A model generated the notes under the pieces. That model had not been told where the DNA came from. It did not search any database and saw only the letters and a list, made by a program, of their open reading frames with translations. Both the position numbers and the translations under genes were made by a program. A stretch of 64,000 nt of DNA, from the NCBI GenBank assembly GCA_902599315.1, contig CACKEY010000005.1:48837-112836 (forward strand), read 5' to 3'. This DNA is from an uncultured SAR86 cluster bacterium (GTDB taxonomy: Bacteria > Pseudomonadota > Gammaproteobacteria > Magnimaribacterales > D2472). The number at the start of each line of letters is the position of its first letter. Position 1 is the stretch's first letter. Positions 25,158 to 34,186 of the stretch are shown piece by piece.

Positions 25158-26174
25158 ATGACTAGAATTACTTTTTTATTTTTTTCTATTTACTCAGTAT
25201 TTATATACTCATCAGATCTATCTTCTCAAAGAGGCATGACAAATATTCTAGGGCCCGAAACTTGGTCTAGATGCTCAGAGTTAATATCGAACCCTAAATC
25301 AGAGAGTTATGAGTTGTCATACTTGAGAACTAAATCTATGCCTTTGTCACCATTTGCAGGTGAATATAAGCCAAAATTCTTACCTGCGTCTGCAATGCCA
25401 AATACAGTTCAAATATTTACCATGGATGTCCTTAACGAAGATGTTAATGACGGAAATCAAGGAACTCAAATGGATGCATTAGGCCACTTTGGTCATTTAG
25501 ATGAGCCTTGGGATGGTGAAGCTGAACTGGATATATCGAATGTAACTTTTTTTGGAGGATTAAAAGGCGATGTTGTTAAGCCCTCTAAGGAATCTCCATT
25601 ACTTAAGCTTGGAATAGAGACTGTACCTCCAATTATTACAACTGCAATACTTATCGATGTAAAAAAATATGCATATAACGGAAAATCTATGTCAGCCGGA
25701 GAATATGTATCTATTAATGACATAAATAAGTCGATTGAATCATCATCTTTAAAATCAAGAGGTATATTGCCAGGAGACGTTGTATTGATCTATACGGGCT
25801 GGAGTGATAATTATCAGGATCCTGATGAATTAAAACTATATTATTCAATGGCTCCAGGCATTTCATATACATTAGCTGAATATCTGGCATCAAAAAAAGT
25901 CGTTGCTGTTGGATTAGATACTCCTTTTGTTGATGCAGTAGCTGATCCAAATAACCCAGTCCCAGCTCCTGAAGGTACTCCCGAAAATATGGTATTTCCA
26001 GTACATCATTATTTCTTAACTCAGGCTGGTGTTCATACACTTGAAAATTTTAACCTTAAAAAATTATCAAATGATTCAGTAGACCTCTCTTGTGTAATGA
26101 TATTACCTTTAATGGTTAAAGGTAGTGCTGCATCTTCAATCAGACCTGTTGCTATAGGTCCATCAACTTCATAA
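25158..26174 (+). CDS. Exported cyclase-family (kynurenine formamidase-like) protein
   Basis: A 338-residue protein of the cyclase family (PF04199), whose members hydrolyse amides or cyclic amides, for example kynurenine formamidase and isatin hydrolase. Residues 1-~18 form a signal peptide. The metal-site region reads GNQGTQMDALGHFGH (residues 99-113). Classical members have HxGTHxD, so two His positions are Asn100 and Gln104 here, while Asp106 and His110 remain. YVSINDINKSIESS and GDVVLIYTGWSDNY match the family fold, and GLDTPFVDA and VHHYFLTQAGVHTLENFNLKKL the C-terminal part. It is three bases after the TPR lipoprotein gene and four before the MBL gene. The substrate is unknown. Confidence 0.82.
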   Translation: MTRITFLFFSIYSVFIYSSDLSSQRGMTNILGPETWSRCSELISNPKSESYELSYLRTKSMPLSPFAGEYKPKFLPASAMPNTVQIFTMDVLNEDVNDGNQGTQMDALGHFGHLDEPWDGEAELDISNVTFFGGLKGDVVKPSKESPLLKLGIETVPPIITTAILIDVKKYAYNGKSMSAGEYVSINDINKSIESSSLKSRGILPGDVVLIYTGWSDNYQDPDELKLYYSMAPGISYTLAEYLASKKVVAVGLDTPFVDAVADPNNPVPAPEGTPENMVFPVHHYFLTQAGVHTLENFNLKKLSNDSVDLSCVMILPLMVKGSAASSIRPVAIGPSTS

Positions 26175-26178
26175 ATTT

Positions 26179-27123
26179 ATGAGGAGAATAAATCTATTCT
26201 TAGTATTATTTTGTATTAATTTAAACGCATCTTATGAAATAACAGTACTAGCAACAAATATATCTAACTATGGTGGATTCGGAGAATGGAGTTTTTCAGC
26301 CTTATATGAAAGTGAAACTGAATCTGTGCTATTTGATACTGGATTTCATGAAGATACTGTTTTACATAATGCTAAAATTCTTGGAAAAGATCTATCAAAA
26401 GTTGAAAAGGTCATATTAAGTCATTTTCACAGCGATCATACAGGAGGCCTTCTAAAATTAAGAAAAACATACAAGGAACTTAACAATAAAGCTTTTACCA
26501 AGGTTTATGTTGCAAGAGGCTTTTTTAATCAAAGATTTGCTCCAGATGGTTCAAAGGTTGGTCCGGGAAATTATGCTGATTCAAGTAAATGGAAAAAAGA
26601 CGCTGAAGAATTAGGCATTAATTTCATAATTCTAGATAGTCATTATGAAGTTTCAAAGAATATATTTGCAACGGGAACTGTTGAAAGAACTGTAGAGAAA
26701 TACAATGGGCCTGAGGGTTTAGTTGTAAAGGATATTAAATCAAAAAAATTTGTTCCAGATATAATTGTTGATGACCAGTCTGCAGGCATGTTAACTGAAA
26801 ATGGATGGGTAATGATGTCAGGCTGTGGACATTCGGGGATCATTAACACAGCAAAAAAACTCCAGTCTATAAACAATATTCCCGTATATGGTGCAATTGG
26901 CGGATTTCACTTATTTAAAGCATCAGATCAACTTATAGATAAAACTGCTAATTGGCTTAAAAATCAAGGAATGACAAAATTTATGGGCGGACACTGCACA
27001 GGCATTTATGCTGCCGAAAGAGTTGCTGATATTATTGGTATATCAAGAGAAAATCTGTCCCATACAGCTATTGGAAGCGTGTTAACAAAAGATTTAATGA
27101 TTCAAAGGAGCTCTGTAGAGTAA
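26179..27123 (+). CDS. Exported MBL-fold metallo-hydrolase
   Basis: A 314-residue metallo-beta-lactamase-fold enzyme with an N-terminal signal sequence (LFLVLFCINLNAS). The metal motif SHFHSDHTGG gives His82, His84, Asp86 and His87. Further ligands lie in SGCGHSGIINT and GGFHLF, with a late GGHCTG. The closest family pattern is the methanopterin-synthase-like / DHPS group of MBL hydrolases, which in bacteria act on unknown substrates. Its location behind a cyclase-family hydrolase and a TPR lipoprotein suggests a periplasmic hydrolytic pathway. It converges on a TPR gene with a 6-bp gap. Confidence 0.85.
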   Translation: MRRINLFLVLFCINLNASYEITVLATNISNYGGFGEWSFSALYESETESVLFDTGFHEDTVLHNAKILGKDLSKVEKVILSHFHSDHTGGLLKLRKTYKELNNKAFTKVYVARGFFNQRFAPDGSKVGPGNYADSSKWKKDAEELGINFIILDSHYEVSKNIFATGTVERTVEKYNGPEGLVVKDIKSKKFVPDIIVDDQSAGMLTENGWVMMSGCGHSGIINTAKKLQSINNIPVYGAIGGFHLFKASDQLIDKTANWLKNQGMTKFMGGHCTGIYAAERVADIIGISRENLSHTAIGSVLTKDLMIQRSSVE

Positions 27124-27129
27124 TTTTTT

Positions 27130-27579
27130 TTACGAGGCGCTTGCTTTGATAAGTGATTTTTTAAGTTCTTCATACTCAAAACACTGGCTAGAGCAAAGAT
27201 TTTCTAATATAACAAGATTTTTTCTTGCAAGCTCAACTCTTCCAGTCTGAATGAAAAGTTCTCCCTGATACTCAAGAGCAGATTTGTTTTCAGGATCAAG
27301 TTCAAGCGATGTTTTGTAATACTTTTCCGCTAAATCATACTTACCAAGCTTTCTTTTTGTGAAAGCATAAAGATTCCATCCATCTGAATCATTTGGTTTT
27401 GATTTTGTATATGCTTTTAATACCTTATCTGCTTTTCTATAATTTTCATTATCAAGGTGTTTAATTGCTCTTTTATATAGAGTAGTTGCATCAAGCTTGT
27501 TGTACTTCACTGCCTCTAATGGCAAAGCTAATAGACATAGCAAAGGCAAGTATTTTATTTTAGTTATATTTTTCATCAT
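27130..27579 (-). CDS. Small exported TPR protein
   Basis: A 149-residue protein with a signal peptide (KIKYLPLLCLLALPLEAVK) and two to three TPR units. These are LYKRAIKHLDNENYRKADKVLKAYTKSKPNDSDGW, LYAFTKRKLGKYDLAEKYYKTSLELDPENKSALEY and QGELFIQTGRVELARKNLVIL. It has a late Cys pair (NLCSSQCFEYEEL). It is probably a periplasmic protein-protein interaction module; no partner can be named. It is monocistronic, separated by 137 bp from the next, divergent gene. Confidence 0.78.
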   Translation of the reverse strand: MMKNITKIKYLPLLCLLALPLEAVKYNKLDATTLYKRAIKHLDNENYRKADKVLKAYTKSKPNDSDGWNLYAFTKRKLGKYDLAEKYYKTSLELDPENKSALEYQGELFIQTGRVELARKNLVILENLCSSQCFEYEELKKSLIKASAS

Positions 27580-27668
27580 TTATTTTTTATATATAACATT
27601 TAATTAAAATTTATAATTAATCTTAAAAGAGCAATTATTGAAATGATATTACAACAATTTAAACAATA

Positions 27669-27688
27669 TTTAACTTAAGTAAGTTAAA
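27669..27688. repeat. 20-bp palindrome upstream of an exported-protein gene
   Basis: TTTAACTTAAGTAAGTTAAA has 9-bp perfect arms around a 2-bp centre. It lies 28 bp upstream of the ATG at 27717, in the spacer between two divergent genes for exported proteins. It could be an operator, but the sequence is almost all A and T. Confidence 0.35.
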
Positions 27689-27716
27689 ATTTTTAGTATA
27701 TACAGAGGATAAGTCT

Positions 27717-28259
27717 ATGAAATTTTTAAATATAATTTTTGCGTTAACTTTAGTATCTTCATTTTCTCTTCAATCTGCTGAAGAAACTTTTGTTGGTGAT
27801 GTAAGCATGGGAGATGTAACCCATAGTTCTGCATTTAATTACATTAAAAACAATATGTTAGGTAAGTGGAAAGGTGAACTAACTCAAGAATCAGGAAATG
27901 TTATTAGTGCATCTTATCATTTCAAGCTAGTTTCAAATGGAAATACAATAAGAGAAGAGCTCGTCGAAGATGGCGTGGAGATGTTTACAACATATTCAGA
28001 TAAAAATGGAGAACTTGTAATCAAGCATTACTGTGCATTAGGTACACAACCAATGTTTACTGTTGATAAACTTTCAGACGACTCAATAGTATTTAAGTCT
28101 GACCCATCTACTGGTTATCATAGTGAGCACCACAATTTTGTTAAATCTATATCTTGGTCATTTGATTCAGATAAAAAAGAAACGCTAATTATGCGAAATA
28201 GCGTTTTTATTGATGGAGAACTGCAAAATAATAAAGCAGTTATAAATAAAGTTTATTAA
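27717..28259 (+). CDS. Exported protein of unknown function (lipocalin/DUF1579-like)
   Basis: A 180-residue protein with a clear signal peptide (LNIIFALTLVSSFSLQSA). The mature part is predicted mostly beta: MLGKWKGELTQESGNVISASYHFKLVSNGNTIREELVEDG, followed by QPMFTVDKLSDDSIVFK and KETLIMRNSVFIDGE. This pattern of repeated strands resembles small lipocalin-like or DUF1579-type ligand-binding barrels. I do not recognise a specific family, and no catalytic residues are apparent. An SD (GAGG) precedes the ATG, and an intrinsic terminator follows the stop. Confidence 0.75.
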   Translation: MKFLNIIFALTLVSSFSLQSAEETFVGDVSMGDVTHSSAFNYIKNNMLGKWKGELTQESGNVISASYHFKLVSNGNTIREELVEDGVEMFTTYSDKNGELVIKHYCALGTQPMFTVDKLSDDSIVFKSDPSTGYHSEHHNFVKSISWSFDSDKKETLIMRNSVFIDGELQNNKAVINKVY

Positions 28260-28277
28260 CGTTATTTGAATTATAGG

Positions 28278-28305
28278 GAGCCCGCATAAGCGGGTTTCTT
28301 TATTT
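28278..28305 (+). terminator. Intrinsic terminator
   Basis: Stem CCCGC/GCGGG with an ATAA loop (28281-28294), extendable by A-T and G-T pairs, followed by TTTCTTTATTTT. It lies directly after the exported-protein gene and before the symporter operon, so it separates two plus-strand units. Confidence 0.8.
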
Positions 28306-28324
28306 TGAAGGGTATACTTTATTT

Positions 28325-28585
28325 ATGTATAAAGATTATTGGCGCTCAAATTTAAAAATTCTCTCTATCCTATTAACGGTTTGGTTTTTGGTCTCATTTG
28401 GTTTTGGAATAATCTTTTCAGATTTTTTAGATCAATTTAAAATTGGCGGCTTCAAAATTGGATTTTGGTTTGCTCAGCAGGGCAGCATTTATTTCTTCGT
28501 ATTTCTTATTTTTATCTATGTATATCTTATGAATAAATTAGATAAATCATATAAAGAAAAAATGAATAAAAACAAATCAGATTGA
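28325..28585 (+). CDS. Small subunit of sodium:solute symporter (DUF4212)
   Basis: An 86-residue protein with two membrane segments (ILSILLTVWFLVSFGFGIIFSDF and SIYFFVFLIFIYVYLMNKL) joined by KIGGFKIGFWFAQQGS. This is the DUF4212 pattern always found upstream of VC_2705-type SSS transporters. Its stop overlaps the symporter ATG (TGATG), so the two are translationally coupled and probably form a complex in the inner membrane. Confidence 0.9.
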   Translation: MYKDYWRSNLKILSILLTVWFLVSFGFGIIFSDFLDQFKIGGFKIGFWFAQQGSIYFFVFLIFIYVYLMNKLDKSYKEKMNKNKSD

Positions 28586-30333
28586 TGGATACCCAATCTC
28601 TTACTTATTTATTTGTTGGATTGTCATTTTCTTTGTATATAGGAATTGCAATTTGGTCGCGTGCATCATCAACAAATGATTTTTATATTGCTGGAAAGGG
28701 CGTCCATCCAATAGCCAATGGTATGGCAACTGCAGCAGATTGGATGTCAGCAGCTTCCTTTATTTCAATGGCAGGTTTAATAGCTTTTTTGGGTAAAGAT
28801 GGATCTGTTTATCTGATGGGTTGGACAGGTGGATATGTTTTATTGGCATTGTTGCTTGCTCCCTACTTACGAAAATTTGGTCAATACACTGTTCCTGATT
28901 TTATTGGAACAAGATACTACTCAAATTTAGCAAGGTTAGTTGCTGTTATATGTTTGATATTTATTTCATTTACCTATGTTGCTGGTCAAATGAGAGGAGT
29001 AGGTATTGTTTTTTCTAGATTTCTTGAGGTTGATATAAATTTAGGTGTAATTATTGGTATGTGCATTGTCTTTTTTTATGCAGTGTTAGGAGGAATGAAG
29101 GGAATTACTTATACGCAGGTTGCTCAATACTGTGTCTTAATTTTTGCTTATTTAGTTCCAGCTATATTTATCTCTATTCTTATGACTGGAAATCCTATTC
29201 CTCAACTTGGTTTTGGTGATACTCTTGTCAATACCGATACATATTTATTAGATAAATTAGATAAGGTTACTGTTGATCTTGGATTTAATGCATATACAGA
29301 AAATACTAAAACTAATATTGATATTTTTTGTATAACTGCTGCATTGATGTTTGGAACCGCAGGTCTTCCTCATGTCATCGTAAGATTCTTTACTGTACCG
29401 AAAGTTAGTGATGCAAGAAAATCAGCTGGTTATGCATTGGTATTTATAGCTATTTTATATTCAACAGCTCCAGCAGTATCAGCTTTTGCAAGAATGAATT
29501 TTATTGATTCTGTTCAAGAGGTTAATTATCAAGAGGCTCCAAGTTGGTTTAGGAATTGGGAAAACATAGGTCTCATAGCATGGAAAGACAAAAATGAGGA
29601 TGGCTTAATTCAATATTCAGCTGGCAATGCCTTAGAGGGGATAAAACCAGATTTTAGCAATGAAAAAGGAGTGTCTGGAGAGAGAGTAACTATCAATGAT
29701 CCTGATATGACTAATAATAATGAGGTCTACATAGATAGAGATATCATGGTTCTTGCAAATCCAGAGATTGCGAGACTGCCTGGCTGGGTTGTAGCATTGG
29801 TTGCAGCAGGTGCATTGGCAGCGGCCTTGTCAACTGCTGCTGGATTGCTTTTGGTGATTTCAGCCTCTATATCTCATGATCTTCTTAAGAAGATGTTTAT
29901 GCCTAAAATTACTGAAAAACAAGAATTATTTTATGCACGTTGCTCTGCAGCTGTTGCAATACTCATTGCAGGCTTATTTGGAATTTATCCACCAGGATTT
30001 GTTGCTCAGGTTGTTGCATTTGCTTTTGGATTAGCAGCTGCAACAATTTTTCCTGCTTTATTAATGGGAATCTTTTATAAAAGGTTAAATAAGGAAGGTG
30101 CTATTGCAGGTATGATTTCTGGGCTTGTGATCACCTCTGCCTACATTATTAATTTTAAATTTTTAAATATTGACTTAAATTCTTCGGAATACTGGTTCTT
30201 GGGAATTTCACCGGAGGGATTTGGATTCATTGGGATGATTTTAAATTTTTGTATTGCAATTTTAGTTTCATTCTTCTATGCAAGACCACCTAAAAATGTC
30301 TACTTAATGGTTGATCAAATTAGAGAACCTTAA
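28585..30333 (+). CDS. Sodium:solute symporter, VC_2705 subfamily (ActP-like)
   Basis: An SSS-family Na+-coupled importer of 582 residues with 12-14 hydrophobic segments. FYIAGKGVHPIANGMATAADWMSAASFISMAG and YTVPDFIGTRYY are SSS signatures, as is AALSTAAGLLLVISASISHDLLKK. A hydrophilic loop of about 90 residues (after SAFARMNFI) is normal for the VC_2705 group. Substrates of relatives are short monocarboxylates such as acetate; the exact one is not readable. The ATG at 28585 was chosen over the TTG one codon upstream because it overlaps the DUF4212 stop. Confidence 0.92.
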   Translation: MDTQSLTYLFVGLSFSLYIGIAIWSRASSTNDFYIAGKGVHPIANGMATAADWMSAASFISMAGLIAFLGKDGSVYLMGWTGGYVLLALLLAPYLRKFGQYTVPDFIGTRYYSNLARLVAVICLIFISFTYVAGQMRGVGIVFSRFLEVDINLGVIIGMCIVFFYAVLGGMKGITYTQVAQYCVLIFAYLVPAIFISILMTGNPIPQLGFGDTLVNTDTYLLDKLDKVTVDLGFNAYTENTKTNIDIFCITAALMFGTAGLPHVIVRFFTVPKVSDARKSAGYALVFIAILYSTAPAVSAFARMNFIDSVQEVNYQEAPSWFRNWENIGLIAWKDKNEDGLIQYSAGNALEGIKPDFSNEKGVSGERVTINDPDMTNNNEVYIDRDIMVLANPEIARLPGWVVALVAAGALAAALSTAAGLLLVISASISHDLLKKMFMPKITEKQELFYARCSAAVAILIAGLFGIYPPGFVAQVVAFAFGLAAATIFPALLMGIFYKRLNKEGAIAGMISGLVITSAYIINFKFLNIDLNSSEYWFLGISPEGFGFIGMILNFCIAILVSFFYARPPKNVYLMVDQIREP

Positions 30334-30347
30334 AAGCTTAATCTGAA

Positions 30348-30902
30348 TCATCCCAGGAAAATAATTCCACATGCATATGTTGTTACGATGGCGGCAGCTA
30401 CAAGACCCTGAACATTTCTATCTACCTCATATTCTTTTCCAAAAAATTTCATGTGAGTAGGAGGCACTCCGTTAATATCATTTAATTTTCCATCATATAA
30501 AGGAATGGCTGCCCAAGCCCCGAGGAAGCAAATAATCCACATATATAAAAGTGCTATTGATATTAATAAATTTGAAAATGATGGAAATACCCATAAAAGT
30601 AAGATTATTATTATGCCTGTAACAGTTAAAGCTAATACCTGCCAAACTAAATGAAAGCGAGCATGTCCTGTCCAAAGTGGATTAGTCGCATGAGACTCAT
30701 TAAAGTCAACCAATAAAGGCATTACTGCTAGCCCAAATGCTACAGCAGATAAGAGTATATTTGCTATAAAGGTTGGTTCTAATGTCGAGAAAAATATAGC
30801 CCAAAATGACCAAAAAACAACTAAAACCATAACCTTTCTATAAATATCAAGTGCATATAAAGCAAATTCAAAAGCTTTGCTCATTTTTTGATTATCTTCC
30901 AT
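30348..30902 (-). CDS. Multi-pass membrane protein of unknown function
   Basis: A 184-residue protein with about five hydrophobic segments, near residues 22-42, 46-66, 84-107, 110-132 and 167-184. Between them are a conserved-looking loop with NPLWTGHARFHLVWQV and a hydrophilic stretch NDINGVPPTHMKFFGKEYEVDRN. I do not recognise the family. It abuts the GST gene upstream (no gap) and follows an SDR gene, so the three form an operon. It might be a membrane partner of that GST/SDR pair, but this is only context. Confidence 0.75.
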   Translation of the reverse strand: MEDNQKMSKAFEFALYALDIYRKVMVLVVFWSFWAIFFSTLEPTFIANILLSAVAFGLAVMPLLVDFNESHATNPLWTGHARFHLVWQVLALTVTGIIIILLLWVFPSFSNLLISIALLYMWIICFLGAWAAIPLYDGKLNDINGVPPTHMKFFGKEYEVDRNVQGLVAAAIVTTYACGIIFLG

Positions 30903-31703
30903 CTATTTATTCTCCATTATCTTAAATACTCTATCTTTTTGATCATTTCCAAATTTAGTAAGAACTCCAATAAGTGTCTCAGGGATAAAGCTTGTCACAG
31001 CATTATTGAAAATATCCATATTTTTAATTCTTTCATACCAAAGACTAATGTTTGGTCTTTTGGATGAGCTAAATAATTCTCCCAAAGCTAATTGTTCTAT
31101 TCTAATGATGTAGGGGAGGGTTGCGGCATCTGCAATGCCAAATGAATTGTTGAAAAGCCAATCAGAGTTTTCTAATTCTTTTTCAAGTTTACTTAATAAA
31201 AGCTCTGTTTGTTTTAATGCTTCTATCAGAACAGGCGCATCAAGCCCCATATCAATAAGATCTCTTCTATTTTTTCTTTTTATGTGATCAGGAATATTGG
31301 CAATTTCTTGATCAACTTCATCTTTAGGTTTCTGGATTAATATATTTCTCATTCCAATACCATAAGTTATTGAGCCACACTGGGGATGATAGCTATCAAT
31401 ATACTTTACCCATAATCTCATTTTGGCTACATTTAAAGGATCTGATGATTTTGCTGGTATTCCTGGAAAATAATCATCTAAATATTCATTTATTACAGTG
31501 GATTCAATGATAACACCGTCGTCAGTTACCAATGTAGGAACCAAATGATTTGGATTTAATTTAACATACTCATCTTCATGCTGTTCCCCAGCTAATAAAT
31601 CAATAATTTTCGATTCATAAGAAATGTTCTTTAATTCAAGAATCATTCTTACCTTTTGTGAGCAGGTAGAAGGTCCATGATGATAAAGTGTTACATTTTT
31701 CAT
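30903..31703 (-). CDS. Glutathione S-transferase family protein
   Basis: A 266-residue GST. The N-terminal thioredoxin fold contains LYHHGPSTCSQKVRMILELKNI and the cis-Pro/glutathione-binding NHLVPTLVTDDGVIIESTVINEYLDDYFP. The C-terminal helical domain runs from about residue 90, with LFNNSFGIADAATLPYI as the N-capping box. The ESTVINEYLDDYFP wording is similar to what is seen in LigF-type beta-etherases, but many GSTs share it. Together with the adjacent SDR gene it could serve a LigD/LigF-like ether-cleavage pair. This is speculation from context. Confidence 0.85.
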   Translation of the reverse strand: MKNVTLYHHGPSTCSQKVRMILELKNISYESKIIDLLAGEQHEDEYVKLNPNHLVPTLVTDDGVIIESTVINEYLDDYFPGIPAKSSDPLNVAKMRLWVKYIDSYHPQCGSITYGIGMRNILIQKPKDEVDQEIANIPDHIKRKNRRDLIDMGLDAPVLIEALKQTELLLSKLEKELENSDWLFNNSFGIADAATLPYIIRIEQLALGELFSSSKRPNISLWYERIKNMDIFNNAVTSFIPETLIGVLTKFGNDQKDRVFKIMENK

Positions 31704-31722
31704 AATATAAATATTAGATTAA

Positions 31723-32499
31723 TTACAATAGGTACTCAGAACTCCCCCCATCAACTGAAATACTTTGACCTGTTATAAATGCTGCCTGTTGAGAGCATAA
31801 AAATGTACATATTCCTGATATTTCTTCTACTTTACCCATTCTCTTTGCTGGCAAATCATCTTCTACAATCTTTAAAGCTTCCTCATAGGTTATATTTGCC
31901 AGTTTTGCTTGATAATTAATTATCCCAATTTGCCTATCAGTAGCTATTCTTTCTGGCAATATGCAATTAATTGTGATGTTGTCTTTTGCAAACTCCTTCG
32001 ATAATGCCTTTGACAGTCCATGCAATCCCGATCTTGCAGAAGTAGATAAACCCATCATTAAATGTGGATTTTTAACCATTGCAGATGTCATATTTATAAT
32101 TCTGCCAAAATTATTTTTTTGCATTCCAGGTATCACAGCTTGCATTAATAAGGCTGATTGAGTGAAATTAGACTTAATTGCATTTAGAAAATCATCTTCA
32201 GTCCAATCAAAAAAATTCCCAGGCGCTGGGCCACCACTATTATTTATTAAAATGTCTGGATTAGGGCATGCTGCCAATAGCTTTTTGCGAGTCGCATCTT
32301 CTTCCATTGGTCCAAGGACCGATGAAACTTTATATTTCTTTTTTATGAATTCTTCATGCGTCTTGGTCAAATTCTCCTTATTTGTACCATTTATTACAAT
32401 CTCTACACCTTCTTGAGCAAGTTGTTCAGCAATTGCTTTACCGAGCCCTCTGCTAGAGGCACAAATAATTGCTTTTTTACCATCAATACCTAAATTCAT
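31723..32499 (-). CDS. SDR-family protein lacking the canonical YxxxK
   Basis: A 258-residue short-chain dehydrogenase with an intact fold: CASSRGLGKAIAEQL, DILINNSGGPAPG, NMTSAMV and VDGGSSEYLL. At the catalytic position, where FabG has YSASKAG, this protein has STSARSG, so Tyr is replaced by Ser and Lys by Arg. The same change occurs in a known divergent SDR clade often annotated as oxidoreductase without proven activity. It is the first gene of a minus-strand unit with a GST and a membrane protein. It is divergent from the ThDP enzyme across 124 bp. Confidence 0.85.
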   Translation of the reverse strand: MNLGIDGKKAIICASSRGLGKAIAEQLAQEGVEIVINGTNKENLTKTHEEFIKKKYKVSSVLGPMEEDATRKKLLAACPNPDILINNSGGPAPGNFFDWTEDDFLNAIKSNFTQSALLMQAVIPGMQKNNFGRIINMTSAMVKNPHLMMGLSTSARSGLHGLSKALSKEFAKDNITINCILPERIATDRQIGIINYQAKLANITYEEALKIVEDDLPAKRMGKVEEISGICTFLCSQQAAFITGQSISVDGGSSEYLL

Positions 32500-32623
32500 T
32501 TTTCGACTATATACTATCTGGAATTAATAAAAAAACTTTATCTAAAAGGTTAATTTAAAGTCTATTTGATTTATTTTAGTCACATGGATAGGATAGTCAA
32601 TTAATGCAAATACATACTTACCA

Positions 32624-34171
32624 ATGAATGCTTCTGACGCTTTAATAAAAACTCTTATTGCAAATGGAGCAGAAGTTGTTTTTGCTAATCCTGGAACTTC
32701 TGAAATGCATCTTGTTGCAGCAATAGATAGTCATCCAGAAATACGACCAGTATTAGGTTTGTTTGAGGGCGTTGTTAGTGGTGCAGCAGATGGTTATGCA
32801 AGAATGTCAGGTAAATCTGCAGTTAATCTTTTGCATTTAGGGCCTGGGTTGGGCAATAGCTTTGCAAATATCCACAATGCTAATAAAGCATTATCACCAA
32901 TGGTAAATGTAGTGGGAGACCATGCAACTTACCATCTGAAATATAATGCTCCGCTCACATCTGATTTGGACAATTTAGCTAAATCGGTTTCAGACTGGGT
33001 TGGTAGATCAAATTCAGTTGATGATCTCTGCGATCTAGGTAATGAAGCTTGGAAGAATGCTAATGCTTTTCCAGGACAGATTTCAACTTTAATTGTTCCA
33101 GCAGACTGCGCATGGGGTGATTTCAAAGGAGATATCCCCAAACCATTAGATGCAGTTACTCCAATACCAATTGATCATTCATTAATTTCTCAATCTTTAG
33201 AGACTCTCAAACAAGATGGCTCAATACTATTTATTGGAGGAAAATTTCTTGACGAAGATTGTCTTATCTTAGCTGCAAAAATTTCAAGTGCTACAGGATG
33301 TAGAATTGTAACTGATACATTTATTTCGAGGATAAGAAGAGGCGCAGGATTGCCAAAAATTGAACAAGTGCCATATTTTGCTGAAATGGCAGAAGAATTT
33401 TTATTAAATACTCCGGGTGCGGTCTTCATAGGAACAAGCATACCTGTATCATTTTTTGCATATCCAGATAAAAAAAGCTATTTATTGCCAAATGAAACAA
33501 AAATCATCAATTTGTGCTCTCCACAACAAGATGGTTATGATGCATTGAACGCTTTATCTGACGAGTGTAACTCACTATCAATAAATGAAAATCTTATTCA
33601 CAGTAGCATCATTGATATTCCATCTTCAGGGACTCTTGATACTATATCATTTGGACCGTTACTAGCTGGCTTAATGCCCGAAGATGCAATCGTTTCTGAT
33701 GAATCTGCTACATCTGGTCTTTTTGTGACATCTCATACTTTCAATGCTAAGCCTCATGATTGGTTGGCATTAACTGGTGGCTCAATTGGACAAGGGTTGC
33801 CATTAGCAATTGGTGCAGCTATCGCTCAACCAGAGAGACCAGTAATCACACTTCATGGTGATGGAGGGGCAATGTATACAATTCAAGCATTGTGGACTCA
33901 AGCTAGAGAAAATTTAAATATAACAAATATCATATTTGCTAATAATTCATATGAAATTCTGAAAATAGAGCTTGATAGGGTAGGTGCCGTTCAAACTGGT
34001 CAAAGAGCAGCATCGATGCTTTCTTTAGATAATCCCAGAATTGATTGGATACAGCTCTCTAAATCAATGGGAGTACCTGCTTTTGCTCCAACATCAGTTG
34101 AAGAATTTACAAAAATATTCTCTAACTCTGTTCAGGAGTCAGGACCATCTTTAATTGTTATTTCTCTCTAG
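32624..34171 (+). CDS. Thiamine-diphosphate enzyme, acetolactate synthase large-subunit-like
   Basis: A 515-residue ThDP-dependent protein. FANPGTSEMHLVAAI begins the PYR domain, and the cofactor-activating Glu48 is in GLFEGVVSGAADGYAR. The central Rossmann-like domain is followed by the PP domain with the ThDP motif GDGGAMYTIQALWTQ ending in NIIFANNSYEILK. It resembles the IlvB-like proteins often called acetolactate synthase or benzoylformate-decarboxylase-like. There is no small subunit nearby, and true IlvB enzymes are longer and bind FAD, so a decarboxylase or lyase of unknown substrate is more likely. It converges on the M14 peptidase gene with a 15-bp gap. Confidence 0.85.
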   Translation: MNASDALIKTLIANGAEVVFANPGTSEMHLVAAIDSHPEIRPVLGLFEGVVSGAADGYARMSGKSAVNLLHLGPGLGNSFANIHNANKALSPMVNVVGDHATYHLKYNAPLTSDLDNLAKSVSDWVGRSNSVDDLCDLGNEAWKNANAFPGQISTLIVPADCAWGDFKGDIPKPLDAVTPIPIDHSLISQSLETLKQDGSILFIGGKFLDEDCLILAAKISSATGCRIVTDTFISRIRRGAGLPKIEQVPYFAEMAEEFLLNTPGAVFIGTSIPVSFFAYPDKKSYLLPNETKIINLCSPQQDGYDALNALSDECNSLSINENLIHSSIIDIPSSGTLDTISFGPLLAGLMPEDAIVSDESATSGLFVTSHTFNAKPHDWLALTGGSIGQGLPLAIGAAIAQPERPVITLHGDGGAMYTIQALWTQARENLNITNIIFANNSYEILKIELDRVGAVQTGQRAASMLSLDNPRIDWIQLSKSMGVPAFAPTSVEEFTKIFSNSVQESGPSLIVISL

Positions 34172-34186
34172 TAGTAAAAATTACTA

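Noticed and set aside
30903..32499. GST/SDR pair as a LigF/LigD lignin beta-etherase system
   Set aside because: The similarity is only in common GST wording, and the SDR lacks its catalytic Tyr and Lys, so it is unlikely to be a LigD-type dehydrogenase.
34172..34186. TAGTAA/TTACTA repeat as terminator between the ThDP enzyme and M14 genes
   Set aside because: Six A-T-rich pairs with a 3-base loop and no T-tract; not convincing.
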